Assembly: GCF_900112185.1 (NCBI RefSeq)
Contig: NZ_FOKP01000041.1
Coordinates: 1-38,357, forward strand
DNA from: Allobosea sp. CRIB-10
GTDB lineage: Bacteria; Pseudomonadota; Alphaproteobacteria; Rhizobiales; Beijerinckiaceae
Reading direction: 5' to 3'
Length of the DNA: 38,357 bases
Below, piece after piece: positions 1 to 8,884 of this stretch (position 1 is its first letter; the number at the start of each line of letters is the position of its first letter). Under the pieces are notes generated by a model. That model saw nothing but the letters and a program-made list of their open reading frames with translations. It ran no database searches and had not been told where the DNA came from. Made by a program: the position numbers and the translations under genes.

Positions 1-351
1 GCCCGCTATATGCAGATCCTCTCGGACGGGCTCTCGGCCAAGCTCGCCGGGCGCTGCATCAACATCCACCACTCGTTCCTGCCGGGCTTCAAGGGTGCCA
101 AGCCCTATCATCAGGCGCATGAGCGCGGGGTGAAGCTGATCGGCGCGACCGCGCACTACGTCACCTCGGACCTCGACGAAGGGCCGATCATCGAGCAGGA
201 CGTCGAGCGCATCAGCCATCGCGACACGCCCGACGATCTCGTGCGCAAAGGCCGCGACATCGAGCGGCGCGTGCTGGCACGGGCCGTCTCGCACCATCTG
301 GAAGACCGCATCGTGCTCAACGGCAAGAAGACGGTGGTGTTTACGGATTGA
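1..351 (+). CDS. purU: Formyltetrahydrofolate deformylase, C-terminal part (partial)
   Basis: The reading frame is already open at base 1, so the N-terminus lies outside the window. The visible 116 residues match the C-terminal half of the formyltransferase-fold domain of PurU, which hydrolyses 10-formyl-THF to THF and formate. The stretch INIHHSFLPGFKGAKPYHQA is the family hallmark, containing the catalytic His. It is followed by GATAHYVTSDLDEGPIIEQD, which carries the second conserved His and the catalytic Asp. The end, with a basic helix and NGKKTVVF, is the usual PurU C-terminus. The N-terminal ACT domain expected of PurU cannot be seen. The neighbour pyrC is convergent, with only 6 bp between the stops. 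The family assignment is very secure; I see nothing unusual. Confidence 0.95.
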   Translation, partial: ARYMQILSDGLSAKLAGRCINIHHSFLPGFKGAKPYHQAHERGVKLIGATAHYVTSDLDEGPIIEQDVERISHRDTPDDLVRKGRDIERRVLARAVSHHLEDRIVLNGKKTVVFTD

Positions 352-357
352 GGGGCG

Positions 358-1452
358 TCAGCCCCTCACCTCTCCGAGCGACCAGGGCAGTTCCTCGCCA
401 CCGCGGAAGACGACCACGTCCTCTTCGCCGACTGCGACGGCAGGCGAGACCCGGCAGGGCCGCTTCTCCAGCGTGATCGTGCCCTCGTTGAGCGGCAGGC
501 CGTAGAAGCGCGCCCCGTTCTCCGAGGCGAAGGCCTCGAAATGGGGAAGCGCACCCTCCTCGTCGAAGACCTGGACATAGGTCTGGAGCGCGGTGGCGCC
601 GCCGAAGACGCCGGCCGAGCAGCATTCGGCTTGCTTGGCGCTGCGCAGATGCGGTGCGGTGTCGGTGCCGATGAAGAAATTTCCGTCGCCCGCAGTCACC
701 GCCTTGCGCAAAGCGAGGCGATGGCGCTCGCGCTTGGCAACCGGCAGGCAGTAGAGATGCGGCCTGAGGCCGCCCTGGAAGATCGAGGTGCGGTTGAGGA
801 TCAGGTGGTGCGGCGTCACCGTCGCCGCTGCCCGGCCGGCATGGGCGCGCACCAGTTCGACGGTCTCGGCGGTGGTGACATGCTCGACCACGACCTTGAG
901 ACCCTGGTGCCGCTTGAGCAGCGGCAGCATCTCGGCCTCCATGAACACCGCCTCGCGGTCGAAGATGTCGACGGCCGGGTCGGTGGCCTCGCCATGGACG
1001 AGGACCGGCATGCCGATCTTTTCCATCCGCTCCAGCACCGGGGCGAGCTTCGGTATATCGGTGACGCCGTGATGGGCGTTGGTGGTGGCCCCCGCCGGAT
1101 AAAGCTTCGCGGCGGCCCAGACGCCTTCCTTGAAGCCACGCTCGATCTCATCCGGATTGGTCGTGTCGGTGAGATAGCAGGTCATCAGCGGAATGAAATC
1201 GTTGCCATCGGGCCGCGCCGCGAGGATGCGCTCGCGATAGGCGTTAGCCGCGTCCACGGATGTCACCGGCGGCACCAGGTTCGGCATGATGATGCCGCGC
1301 TTGAACTGGGCGGCGGTGAAGGGCAGCACCGCCTTCAGCATGGCGCCGTCGCGCAGGTGGACGTGCCAGTCGTCCGGGCGGCGGATCGTCAGCGTCTCGA
1401 AAGTGCCGGCGGCCTTGGCTTCCGTGCTGCCGAAAAGTTCCGTGACGCTCAT
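358..1452 (-). CDS. pyrC: Dihydroorotase
   Basis: PyrC cyclises N-carbamoyl-L-aspartate to dihydroorotate in de novo pyrimidine synthesis. The protein is about 364 residues, close to the 348 of E. coli PyrC (short, class II type). The metal-binding HxH is at residues 30-32 (DDWHVHLRDG). The carboxylated-lysine segment is AAKLYPAGATTN, further metal-ligand histidines lie in LVHGEAT and VVEHVTT, and the catalytic Asp is in IGTDTAPH. The open frame extends upstream to 1650, but I chose the ATG at 1452 because a purine-rich AGGGG lies about 7 nt upstream and the family N-terminus starts near here. It is divergent from pyrE across 239 bp, so two pyrimidine genes share one control region. High confidence. 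Confidence 0.95.
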   Translation of the reverse strand: MSVTELFGSTEAKAAGTFETLTIRRPDDWHVHLRDGAMLKAVLPFTAAQFKRGIIMPNLVPPVTSVDAANAYRERILAARPDGNDFIPLMTCYLTDTTNPDEIERGFKEGVWAAAKLYPAGATTNAHHGVTDIPKLAPVLERMEKIGMPVLVHGEATDPAVDIFDREAVFMEAEMLPLLKRHQGLKVVVEHVTTAETVELVRAHAGRAAATVTPHHLILNRTSIFQGGLRPHLYCLPVAKRERHRLALRKAVTAGDGNFFIGTDTAPHLRSAKQAECCSAGVFGGATALQTYVQVFDEEGALPHFEAFASENGARFYGLPLNEGTITLEKRPCRVSPAVAVGEEDVVVFRGGEELPWSLGEVRG

Positions 1453-1691
1453 GCCCTGCCCCTGTGCTGACTTGCCCGCCGAGCGAATCCACCGAGGGGC
1501 TGGCCCTTCCATAACCGCCTTGGCGAGGCGGCGCGAGCACATCCGAGCAATCATGCCGGGGACAGCGCACAGCGGGGATTGACCTTCACCGGCAACCTGT
1601 CGAGAAGGGGCCGTTTGCGAATTCGACACGAGCCGCGCCAACGCCTGCAAACGGTGAAGGCTGGCGCGCGCTGGCCCTGGAGACCAAGACC
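1453..1691. promoter_or_regulatory. pyrC/pyrE divergent intergenic region
   Basis: This 239-bp gap separates divergently transcribed pyrC and pyrE and must hold promoters for both. I could not find a convincing consensus -35/-10 pair, an attenuator hairpin or a PyrR-type binding loop. The only clear signal is the ribosome binding site for pyrE (GGAG at 1679-1682, 9 nt from its ATG). Open frames that cross the gap are extensions of pyrC or shadows. Confidence 0.4.
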
Positions 1692-2402
1692 ATGCCCAAT
1701 CTCTACATGCCGGTCGACCGGGAGACCATCGCGCTCGAAGCGGCCAAGATGCTGCTCGAGATCAAGGCGGTCCACTTCTACAAGGACAAGCCCTTCATCT
1801 TCACCTCCGGCTGGGCGAGCCCGGTCTATATCGACTGCCGCAAGATCATCTCCTTCCCGCGTTTGCGCTCCTCGCTGATCGACTTTGCCGCGACCACCAT
1901 CGTGCGCGACATCGGCTATGAATCGATCGACATCGTCGCCGGTGGCGAGACGGCCGGCATTCCTTTCGCCGCCTGGATCTCCGATCGCCTGTCGCTGCCG
2001 ATGCAATATGTCCGCAAGAAGCCCAAGGGCTTCGGCCGCAATGCGCAGATCGAGGGCGAGGTGGTCGAGGGTGCGCGCACTTTGCTGGTCGAGGACCTCG
2101 CCACGGATGGCGGCAGCAAGGTCAACTTCTGCAAGGCGCTGCGCGACGCCGGCGCCAAGGTCGATCACTGTTTCGTGCTGTTCTACTACGACATCTTCCC
2201 GCAGGGGCGCGCGATGATGCAGGAGATCGGCGTCGGCCTGCACTACCTCACCACCTGGTGGGACGTGCTCAAGGTCGCCAAGGCGAGCGGCCATTTCGAG
2301 CCGAAGGTGCTGGCCGAGGTCGAGCGTTTCCTCAACGAGCCGGCCAAATGGTCGGCCGCGCATGGCGGCATCTCGGACTTCAACCAGGCCAAGACCGGCT
2401 GA
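1692..2402 (+). CDS. pyrE: Orotate phosphoribosyltransferase
   Basis: PyrE transfers a phosphoribosyl group from PRPP to orotate, giving OMP, the fifth step of UMP synthesis. The protein has 236 residues, slightly longer than the 213 of E. coli. The PRPP-binding loop is near residues 132-143 (LLVEDLATDGGSK, the VEDxxTxGG family motif). The N-terminal FTSGWASPVYIDCRKI is the conserved orotate-contacting segment, and YVRKKPKGFG carries the basic catalytic-loop residues. The Asp in place of a second Thr (ATDGGS) is a mild variation. The start is supported by GGAG 9 nt upstream. The gene is monocistronic here: the next gene is convergent, ending at 2434. High confidence. Confidence 0.95.
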   Translation: MPNLYMPVDRETIALEAAKMLLEIKAVHFYKDKPFIFTSGWASPVYIDCRKIISFPRLRSSLIDFAATTIVRDIGYESIDIVAGGETAGIPFAAWISDRLSLPMQYVRKKPKGFGRNAQIEGEVVEGARTLLVEDLATDGGSKVNFCKALRDAGAKVDHCFVLFYYDIFPQGRAMMQEIGVGLHYLTTWWDVLKVAKASGHFEPKVLAEVERFLNEPAKWSAAHGGISDFNQAKTG

Positions 2403-2433
2403 AGATCCAAAATCAGCTGCACTACGCAGGCTC

Positions 2434-3507
2434 TCAGCCAGCGTGCAGCACGCGAAAGCGATCGGGCTCGACCGGATCCCGATCGACGACCTGGATCGGT
2501 GGCCAAGCCCATTGCCAGACGCCGACGTCCGGCACGCGCGAGAAGCTGATCCGCCCGCGCGTGCCTTCGACCGACAGCTCCAACCAGGCCTGCGCCAGGC
2601 GTCCCCGCTCCGGGCCATGGGAGCGCATCATCGCGGCAAGAACGGTGATCGTGTCATAGCCCTCGAAGGCGACGAAGGACGGCGCCTGCGCAAGCTGCTG
2701 GCGCAGGGCCGCCTCGACTCGCAGACCGAGCGGCGGAAGCTGCTCCGGCAAATAGCGCAGGAACGGGATCGCGGCCCCGTCCTCGCCCAGCAACGCCAGC
2801 CATGCGGGCAGCTCCGGCGGCCCGGCCGGCGCGCCGATCAGGACGCCGCCAAGGCGCGGGTCGCGGCGGACGGCCCTGACGATCGAGACCGCCGGCTCGG
2901 GATGGCCGACCAGGAGCAGCAGGGCCGTGGCGCCCTTGCCGGCGAGTTCGTCACAGAGCGCGGCAGGCGTGAACGAGTTCATCTCGAACTCCATGACGCT
3001 CCCACCGCGTGGCGTGATGTAGTCCCGCAGGATGCGCGTCCCCGAGGCCCAGTAGACGCTCGGGACGGTTGCGACGGCGATCCGCTGATGCCCCAAGCCT
3101 AGCAGGAACTCGGCATAGAGCCGCCAGCCGCGGGACTGCGCCGGGGCGATCCGGGCAACCCAGTCCGTCGGCTGCTCGGTGAGCGCATCGAGGACCGCCG
3201 AGGAGCAGAGGAACGGCAGGTGCAGCGCATCGGCCCTGGCCGCAGCGGCGCGGGCGACGACGCTGTGGTACTCCCCGGCAAGGGCGACGATGCCCAGACC
3301 GGCCAGTTCATCGACGGCGGCCACCGCCTTCTGTGGATCGGCCGCGGTGTCGCGCACGATCAACTCGAGCGGCCTTCCGGCGATCCCGCCGGAGCCGTTG
3401 ACCTCGGCGATAGCAAGTTCGATCCCGGCGAGCAGGTGCTGGCCGGCCTCGACCCAGCCGGGTGGCGACAGCGGAGCCAGGGCACCGATCCGAATAGGCA
3501 TGGTCAT
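2434..3507 (-). CDS. ABC-type periplasmic-binding-fold protein without signal peptide
   Basis: About 357 residues with the type 1 periplasmic-binding fold of the LivJ/AmiC group. The opening IRIGALAPLSPPGWVEAGQH and the ELAIAEVNGSGGIAGRPLEL segment are the family pattern, followed by the second lobe (HQRIAVATVPSVYWASG). Unlike LivJ at 6507-7769 there is no Sec or Tat signal: the strand that begins the mature fold starts within four residues of the start codon. I chose the ATG at 3507, which has GGGAG about 10 nt upstream; an upstream start at 3528 adds only basic residues, not a signal. A cytoplasmic location and a ligand-sensing role, as for AmiC, are inferences. It is the last gene of the minus-strand liv/CoA-ligase operon, 93 bp after the crotonase. 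It could alternatively be a degenerate transport component. Confidence 0.8.
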   Translation of the reverse strand: MTMPIRIGALAPLSPPGWVEAGQHLLAGIELAIAEVNGSGGIAGRPLELIVRDTAADPQKAVAAVDELAGLGIVALAGEYHSVVARAAAARADALHLPFLCSSAVLDALTEQPTDWVARIAPAQSRGWRLYAEFLLGLGHQRIAVATVPSVYWASGTRILRDYITPRGGSVMEFEMNSFTPAALCDELAGKGATALLLLVGHPEPAVSIVRAVRRDPRLGGVLIGAPAGPPELPAWLALLGEDGAAIPFLRYLPEQLPPLGLRVEAALRQQLAQAPSFVAFEGYDTITVLAAMMRSHGPERGRLAQAWLELSVEGTRGRISFSRVPDVGVWQWAWPPIQVVDRDPVEPDRFRVLHAG

Positions 3508-3600
3508 GCGCCGACATCTCCCGGCCAACGGTTCGGCCGCACTATGCCGGGAACGCGCCCATGGACGTCAGTAGCGTAAGCGCAGCGCGCCCAACCGATC

Positions 3601-4389
3601 TCAGAAGGCCGGCGGGCGGCGGTCAAAGAAGGCGGCGATGCCCTCGCGGAAATCCGCCGTGCCGGCATTGGCGACGAAGTTCTGCTTCTCCAGGTCGAGC
3701 TGTGCGTCGAAGGAGCCATGAGTCGCGGCCTGGACCAGCGCCTTGCTTGCCCTTTGCGCGCCGACGCTGCCGCGAGCGAGCTTTTCCGCCATGGCTCGCG
3801 CCACCGCCATCAGCTCGTCCGTCGGCACGACGCGGTTGACCAGGCCGAGCTGGAGCGCGGTCTGGGCATTCATCGCCTGGTTGAGCAGCACGAATTCCAG
3901 CGCCCGGCGCGGGCCGAGCAACTGCGTCAACGTCCAGGTGGTGCCGCCATCGGGGCTGGTGCCGAGCTTGGTATAGGCCGAGAGGAAGCTCGCATCCTCT
4001 GCCGCCATCACGAGGTCGCAGGCGAGCGCCAGCCCGACGCCGCCGCCGGCGACCGGCCCTTGCACCGCGGCAATGACAGGCTGCGGCATCGCCTTGATCA
4101 GGCGCATCAGCGTGTGGAAGCGGTCGATCAGCTTCGTCGCGGTCTGCGGGGCGCCCGGAAGGTCAGCCTGGAAGCGGGCGAGATCACCGCCCGCCATGAA
4201 CGACCGCCCTGCCCCCGCCAGGACGACGGCGCGGATCGTTTGATCTGCGGCGAGCCCGGAGAAGGCTGCGACCAGCCCATCGGCCATCGCTTCGTCGAGG
4301 ACGTTGAGCACCTTGGGACGGTTCATGGTGACGGTCAGGATCGGGCCCTGCCGCTGCGTGATCACCACCTCGTCTGCCGCATCGCTCAT
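3601..4389 (-). CDS. Enoyl-CoA hydratase/isomerase (crotonase) family protein
   Basis: A 262-residue crotonase-fold protein acting on acyl-CoA thioesters. The oxyanion-hole segments are SFMAGGDL (residues 63-70) and GPVAGGGVGLALACDLV (111-127). The two glutamates used by classical hydratases are not present: the first position is Gly119 and the second falls in SAYTKLG. Instead an Asp occurs in GTSPDGG (about residue 147), as in PaaG-type enoyl-CoA isomerases. Isomerase or a related reaction is therefore more likely than simple hydration; this is inferred from alignment by eye. It lies 33 bp after the PaaK-like ligase in the same operon, so its substrate is probably the CoA ester made there. 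Specific substrate unknown. Confidence 0.88.
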   Translation of the reverse strand: MSDAADEVVITQRQGPILTVTMNRPKVLNVLDEAMADGLVAAFSGLAADQTIRAVVLAGAGRSFMAGGDLARFQADLPGAPQTATKLIDRFHTLMRLIKAMPQPVIAAVQGPVAGGGVGLALACDLVMAAEDASFLSAYTKLGTSPDGGTTWTLTQLLGPRRALEFVLLNQAMNAQTALQLGLVNRVVPTDELMAVARAMAEKLARGSVGAQRASKALVQAATHGSFDAQLDLEKQNFVANAGTADFREGIAAFFDRRPPAF

Positions 4390-4422
4390 CGTCTCGTCCC
4401 CATCCTGTCCGCGTCATGAGCC

Positions 4423-5655
4423 TCAGCCCGGCGGCCTCGTATCGTCGATAACCTTGCCGTCGCTCGGCAATGTCCCCGGCGCCACCAATTCGACCGTGCC
4501 GCTCAACTTGAAGACCTCGCGGACGGAAGCCTTCACTGTCTCGGCCAGTTCTGAACTCAATGCAGTGGCTTCGGCCCTAAAACACATCGCATCCGTCTCG
4601 CCGGCCCGCGTCACCACCAGCCGGCAGCGACCAAGCTCGGGATGGCGCGCGGCGACCACCGCGACCTGCTCGGGCCGGACGAACATGCCCTTGACCTTGG
4701 CCGACTGATCCGCCCGGCCGAGCCAGCCGCGGATGCGCTGGTTGGTGCGCCCGCAGGGCGACAAGCCCGGCAGCGTCGCGGTGAGATCGCCGACGGCGAA
4801 GCGAATCAGCGGTTTCTTCGGATCGAGGATGGTCACAGTGATCTCGCCGACCTCCCCTTCCGCCACCGGCTGGCCGGTACCGGGACGGAGGATCTCGACG
4901 ATGATGTCCTCGTTGAGCACGAGGCCTTCGCGGGCCGGCGTCTCATAGGCGATGATGCCGCATTCAGCCGTGGCGTAGCATTGATAGGCGTCGATGCCGC
5001 GCTCGCGGAACTCGGCCTGCAATGACGGCGGGAAGGCCGCGCCGGAGACCACCGCCCGCTTCAGCGAGGTGAGATCGCGCCCACGCGCCGCGCCGAGATC
5101 GAGCAGTATTTTCAGGAAGTCCGGCACGCCGGCATAGAGCGTCGGGCGATAGGCCTCGATCAGGTCGAGCTGGGCGTCGCTATTGCCGGGCCCTGCCGGG
5201 ATCACGGCGCAGCCGAGCACGCGCGCCCCGGCGTCGAAGCACCAGGCCCCAGGCGTCAGGTGGTAGGAGAAGGTGTTGAGCACGATATCGCGCCAGCCGG
5301 CGCCGGTCGCGGCGAGCGCGCGGGCGACCCGCCAGGGATCGTCGTCATGGCTTTCGGGCTCGAAGATCGGCCCCGGCGACATCATCAAGCGGCGATAATC
5401 GCTCGGACGGCCCGGTAGCAAACCGCCAAAGGGCGGCTTGCCGCGCTGGGTCGCCGGCAAATCCGACTTGCGCAGCACCGGCAGGCGGGCAAGCGCCGTG
5501 CGGTCGGTGATCGCCTCGGGATCGAGGCCGCGCAGATGCTTCCGCCATGAGGGGAGCCGCTGCGCCGCCGCAATCACCTGCGGCAGCCGGTTGAACAGGT
5601 CGGCCTCGCGGCGCGCCGGTGCGCGGGTCTCCAGCCGGTCGTAGTGCTTGCCCAT
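4423..5655 (-). CDS. PaaK-like AMP-forming CoA ligase
   Basis: A 410-residue member of the phenylacetate-CoA ligase (PaaK/CapK-like) branch of the adenylate-forming enzymes. These activate a carboxylic acid through an acyl-adenylate to the CoA ester. Visible landmarks are LRKSDLP near the N-terminus, the YQCYATAECGIIAYE segment (adenine-binding region), a VGEITVTILDPKKPLIRFAVGD segment carrying the conserved Asp, and the C-terminal RGWLGRADQSAKVKGMFVRPEQ hinge. The usual SSGTTGKP phosphate-binding loop is altered: the corresponding position reads MMSPGPIFEPE. The start overlaps the ribosome-binding region inside the end of livF (7 bp spacing), implying translational coupling. The aromatic versus branched substrate cannot be told from sequence. 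Confidence 0.85.
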   Translation of the reverse strand: MGKHYDRLETRAPARREADLFNRLPQVIAAAQRLPSWRKHLRGLDPEAITDRTALARLPVLRKSDLPATQRGKPPFGGLLPGRPSDYRRLMMSPGPIFEPESHDDDPWRVARALAATGAGWRDIVLNTFSYHLTPGAWCFDAGARVLGCAVIPAGPGNSDAQLDLIEAYRPTLYAGVPDFLKILLDLGAARGRDLTSLKRAVVSGAAFPPSLQAEFRERGIDAYQCYATAECGIIAYETPAREGLVLNEDIIVEILRPGTGQPVAEGEVGEITVTILDPKKPLIRFAVGDLTATLPGLSPCGRTNQRIRGWLGRADQSAKVKGMFVRPEQVAVVAARHPELGRCRLVVTRAGETDAMCFRAEATALSSELAETVKASVREVFKLSGTVELVAPGTLPSDGKVIDDTRPPG

Positions 5656-5662
5656 GACGGCC

Positions 5663-6454
<792 letters not shown>

Positions 6455-6506
6455 CGGCCCGATCCGAAAAGGGGCGGTGCGGAAGACCCGCGCCGCCCGC
6501 GCAGAG

Positions 6507-7769
6507 TCATTTCCCGGACTTCTTGAACTCTTCCGAGTTCTTGCGGATCTCCTCCCAGACCACGTCCTGGTTGGCGGAGTACCAGTCGGTGATCGGCACG
6601 AACTTGGCGCCGTCCCAGCGCGCGATCCGGCCCATGCCGCCGCCCTGGTGGTCGTCCTTGGTGATCGTGGTGGGCGGCAGCAGGCCGTCGGCGGTGAAGT
6701 TGGTGATCGAGCGCAAGCCTTCGTTGAGCCAGGGGCCGGTAACCGGGCCGTTCGGCGCCTTCTCGGCCGCCCTGCGCACGCCCTCGACCATCAGCGTCGC
6801 CATCTGGACGCCGTAGTTGTAGTAGGCGGTGCCGACCTTGTTCTCGGGGCCGGCGCCTTTGCCCTTGCCGACGACGTCGGCGAGGATGTCCTTGATCACC
6901 TTGGGCTCGCGGCCGCCGACGCAGGGCTCGACCTTCATCACGCCCTTGGCCGCCTCGCGCCCGACCACGTCCATATCGGATTCGGAGAGCCAGACGCTGC
7001 CGGAGACGCGGTCCATCGGCAGGCCGTTGCGGATCGCCTCGGTCAGCGCCACCGTCTGGCCGACGCCGGCGCCCCAGAAGATCACGAAATCGGGCCGCGC
7101 GCGGCGCACCTGCGGCCAGATCGCCGACTGGTCGTTGCCCGGCGGCGTATAGGGGAAGGCGGTCAGCTCGTAGCCTTCCTTCTTGGCGAGCACGTTGAGG
7201 ATCGGCAGCGGCTCCTTGCCGAAGGGCGTGTCGATGTGGACGAAGACGATCTTCTTGCCCTTGAGGCTGCCCTTCTCGGTCTTCTTGAACTGCTCGATGA
7301 TCAGGCCGGCCTGGGTCCAGTAATTGATCGAAAGCGGCAGGACATAGGGAAAGGCACTGCCGTCGGCGGCGTCGCTGCGTCCGGAATAGGCCGTGATCAT
7401 GTTGATCTTGTCTTCAAGCGCGCGCGGCACCAGCGCGCGCGCCACCGGGGTCGAGAGCGGGTCGATCAGCACGGCGCCCTCGCGCTTGCCGCGCTCATAG
7501 GCCTCGATCGCCCGCGGCAAATCGTTGGCGTGGTCGGTGATGTCAGCGACGATCTTGTAGCCGCCGACGCCGCCACGGTCGTTGACCAGCGTGAAGTAGT
7601 CGCGCTGCCCCTGATTATACTCCGAGGTCACGAAGGTGTAGATGCGGGTGAAGTCCTGCGGCAGCGAGAAGCGGACGATCTTCTCCTGGGCGAAGACGCG
7701 GGCCGGCAGGGCAAGCGGCGCGGCCAGCGCAGCCGATCCGGCGATGAAAGAACGGCGATCGAGCGACAT
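6507..7769 (-). CDS. livJ: LIV-type ABC transporter substrate-binding protein (Tat signal)
   Basis: About 420 residues, a type 1 periplasmic-binding-fold protein that delivers the ligand to LivHM. The N-terminus has a twin-arginine motif (DRRSFIAG), an Ala/Leu-rich hydrophobic stretch and a likely cleavage after ARVFAQ, so export by the Tat route is probable. I chose the ATG at 7769 because GGAGGA lies about 6 nt before it and the signal peptide starts there; the frame is open to 7820. The mature part contains LVNDRGGVGGYKIVADITD and YNYGVQMATLMVEGVRRA, typical of the LIV-like binding proteins found beside acyl-CoA ligases. The ligand is not predictable. It lies 37 bp after livM. Confidence 0.92.
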   Translation of the reverse strand: MSLDRRSFIAGSAALAAPLALPARVFAQEKIVRFSLPQDFTRIYTFVTSEYNQGQRDYFTLVNDRGGVGGYKIVADITDHANDLPRAIEAYERGKREGAVLIDPLSTPVARALVPRALEDKINMITAYSGRSDAADGSAFPYVLPLSINYWTQAGLIIEQFKKTEKGSLKGKKIVFVHIDTPFGKEPLPILNVLAKKEGYELTAFPYTPPGNDQSAIWPQVRRARPDFVIFWGAGVGQTVALTEAIRNGLPMDRVSGSVWLSESDMDVVGREAAKGVMKVEPCVGGREPKVIKDILADVVGKGKGAGPENKVGTAYYNYGVQMATLMVEGVRRAAEKAPNGPVTGPWLNEGLRSITNFTADGLLPPTTITKDDHQGGGMGRIARWDGAKFVPITDWYSANQDVVWEEIRKNSEEFKKSGK

Positions 7770-7806
7770 CCTGTTTCCTCCAGCCCTGTCGTTGATTGAG
7801 GCACCG

Positions 7807-8880
7807 TCACCGCTGGGCATGGCGGAACGGCCAGACGAGCAAGTAGTTGCGGAAATTCGCGTAGATCTTGGCGAGGCCGAGCGGCTCGTAGAGCAGGAAG
7901 CCGATCACCAGCGCGCCGTAGGCCATCAACGGCAGATGGGCGCGCAGGTCGATCGGCAAGGACCAGCCGAACGTGCCGGCGGCGGCGCCGAGCAGGTTGT
8001 TGAGCAGGATCGGCGCGAACAGGATCAGCGCCGTCCCGAAGAACGGGCCGAGCACGCTGCCGAGACCGCCGACGATGATCATCGCCAGAATCTGGATCGA
8101 GAGCTCGATGTGGAACTGGTCGGGCGAGATCGCCCTGAGATAGGTCACCGCCAGCACCGAGCCGACGACGCCGCCGATGAAGGACGAGACCCAGAAGGCG
8201 AGCAGCTTGTAGCGGAAGGTCGAGATACCGAGGATCTGGGCGGCGTAGTCCTTCTCGCGCAGCGCCGCCAGGGCCCGGCCGAAGCTGGTGCGCCGGACGT
8301 TCAACATGAACAGCGTGATGACGAGGCAGACGCCGAAGGCGAGGTAATAGGTCGGCAAATCGCCCTGCAGGGGGATGCCGAGGAAGCTGACCGGCGGCAC
8401 CTGCAGCGTCGCGAGCGAGCCGCCGCTGATCACGGAACTATGCGAGATGACGAAGTCGACGACGTACTGCATGGCGAGCGTCGCCATCGCCAGATAGATG
8501 CCCTTCATGCGCAGGGCCGCGCCGCCGAACATCGTGCCGATGGTGGCGCTGAGCAGGCCGCCGGCGATCATCGCGATCTCGAGCGGCACGCCGAGGCGCA
8601 CCAGATGCACCGAGCCATAGGCGCCGATGCCCATCACTGCGCCATAGCCGAGATGGATCTGGCCGGACCAGCCCATCAGCAGGTTGAGGCCGAGGGCGGC
8701 GGAGGTCCAGATCAGCCAGGGCAGGAGATAGCCGGAGACATAGAGCCGGTCGAACAGGAAGGGCGCCGCCAGCAGGATGAGGATGACCGCGATGATCAGG
8801 CCACGGTCGAAGCCGAGCGGGAACAGCTGGCGCTCGTCCTGATAGCGCGTGTGGCGGATACCGGCGCGACGATAGAACAC
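7807..8880 (-). CDS. livM: LIV-type ABC transporter permease LivM
   Basis: 357 residues with multiple hydrophobic segments: LIIAVILILLAAPFLF, YLLPWLIWTSAALGLNLLMG, AMIAGGLLSATIGTMFGGAA and others up to the C-terminal GALVIGFLLYEPLGLAKIY. The WSGQIHLGYGAVMGIGAYGS segment and the EKDYAAQILGISTFRYKLLAF loop are the LivM hallmarks; the latter is the coupling helix that contacts the ATPases. The apparent start is GTG at 8880, 4 bp after the livH stop, so translational coupling is likely. It forms the inner-membrane channel with LivH. Family assignment is secure and the cargo is unknown. Confidence 0.93.
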   Translation of the reverse strand: MFYRRAGIRHTRYQDERQLFPLGFDRGLIIAVILILLAAPFLFDRLYVSGYLLPWLIWTSAALGLNLLMGWSGQIHLGYGAVMGIGAYGSVHLVRLGVPLEIAMIAGGLLSATIGTMFGGAALRMKGIYLAMATLAMQYVVDFVISHSSVISGGSLATLQVPPVSFLGIPLQGDLPTYYLAFGVCLVITLFMLNVRRTSFGRALAALREKDYAAQILGISTFRYKLLAFWVSSFIGGVVGSVLAVTYLRAISPDQFHIELSIQILAMIIVGGLGSVLGPFFGTALILFAPILLNNLLGAAAGTFGWSLPIDLRAHLPLMAYGALVIGFLLYEPLGLAKIYANFRNYLLVWPFRHAQR

Positions 8881-8884
8881 GGCG

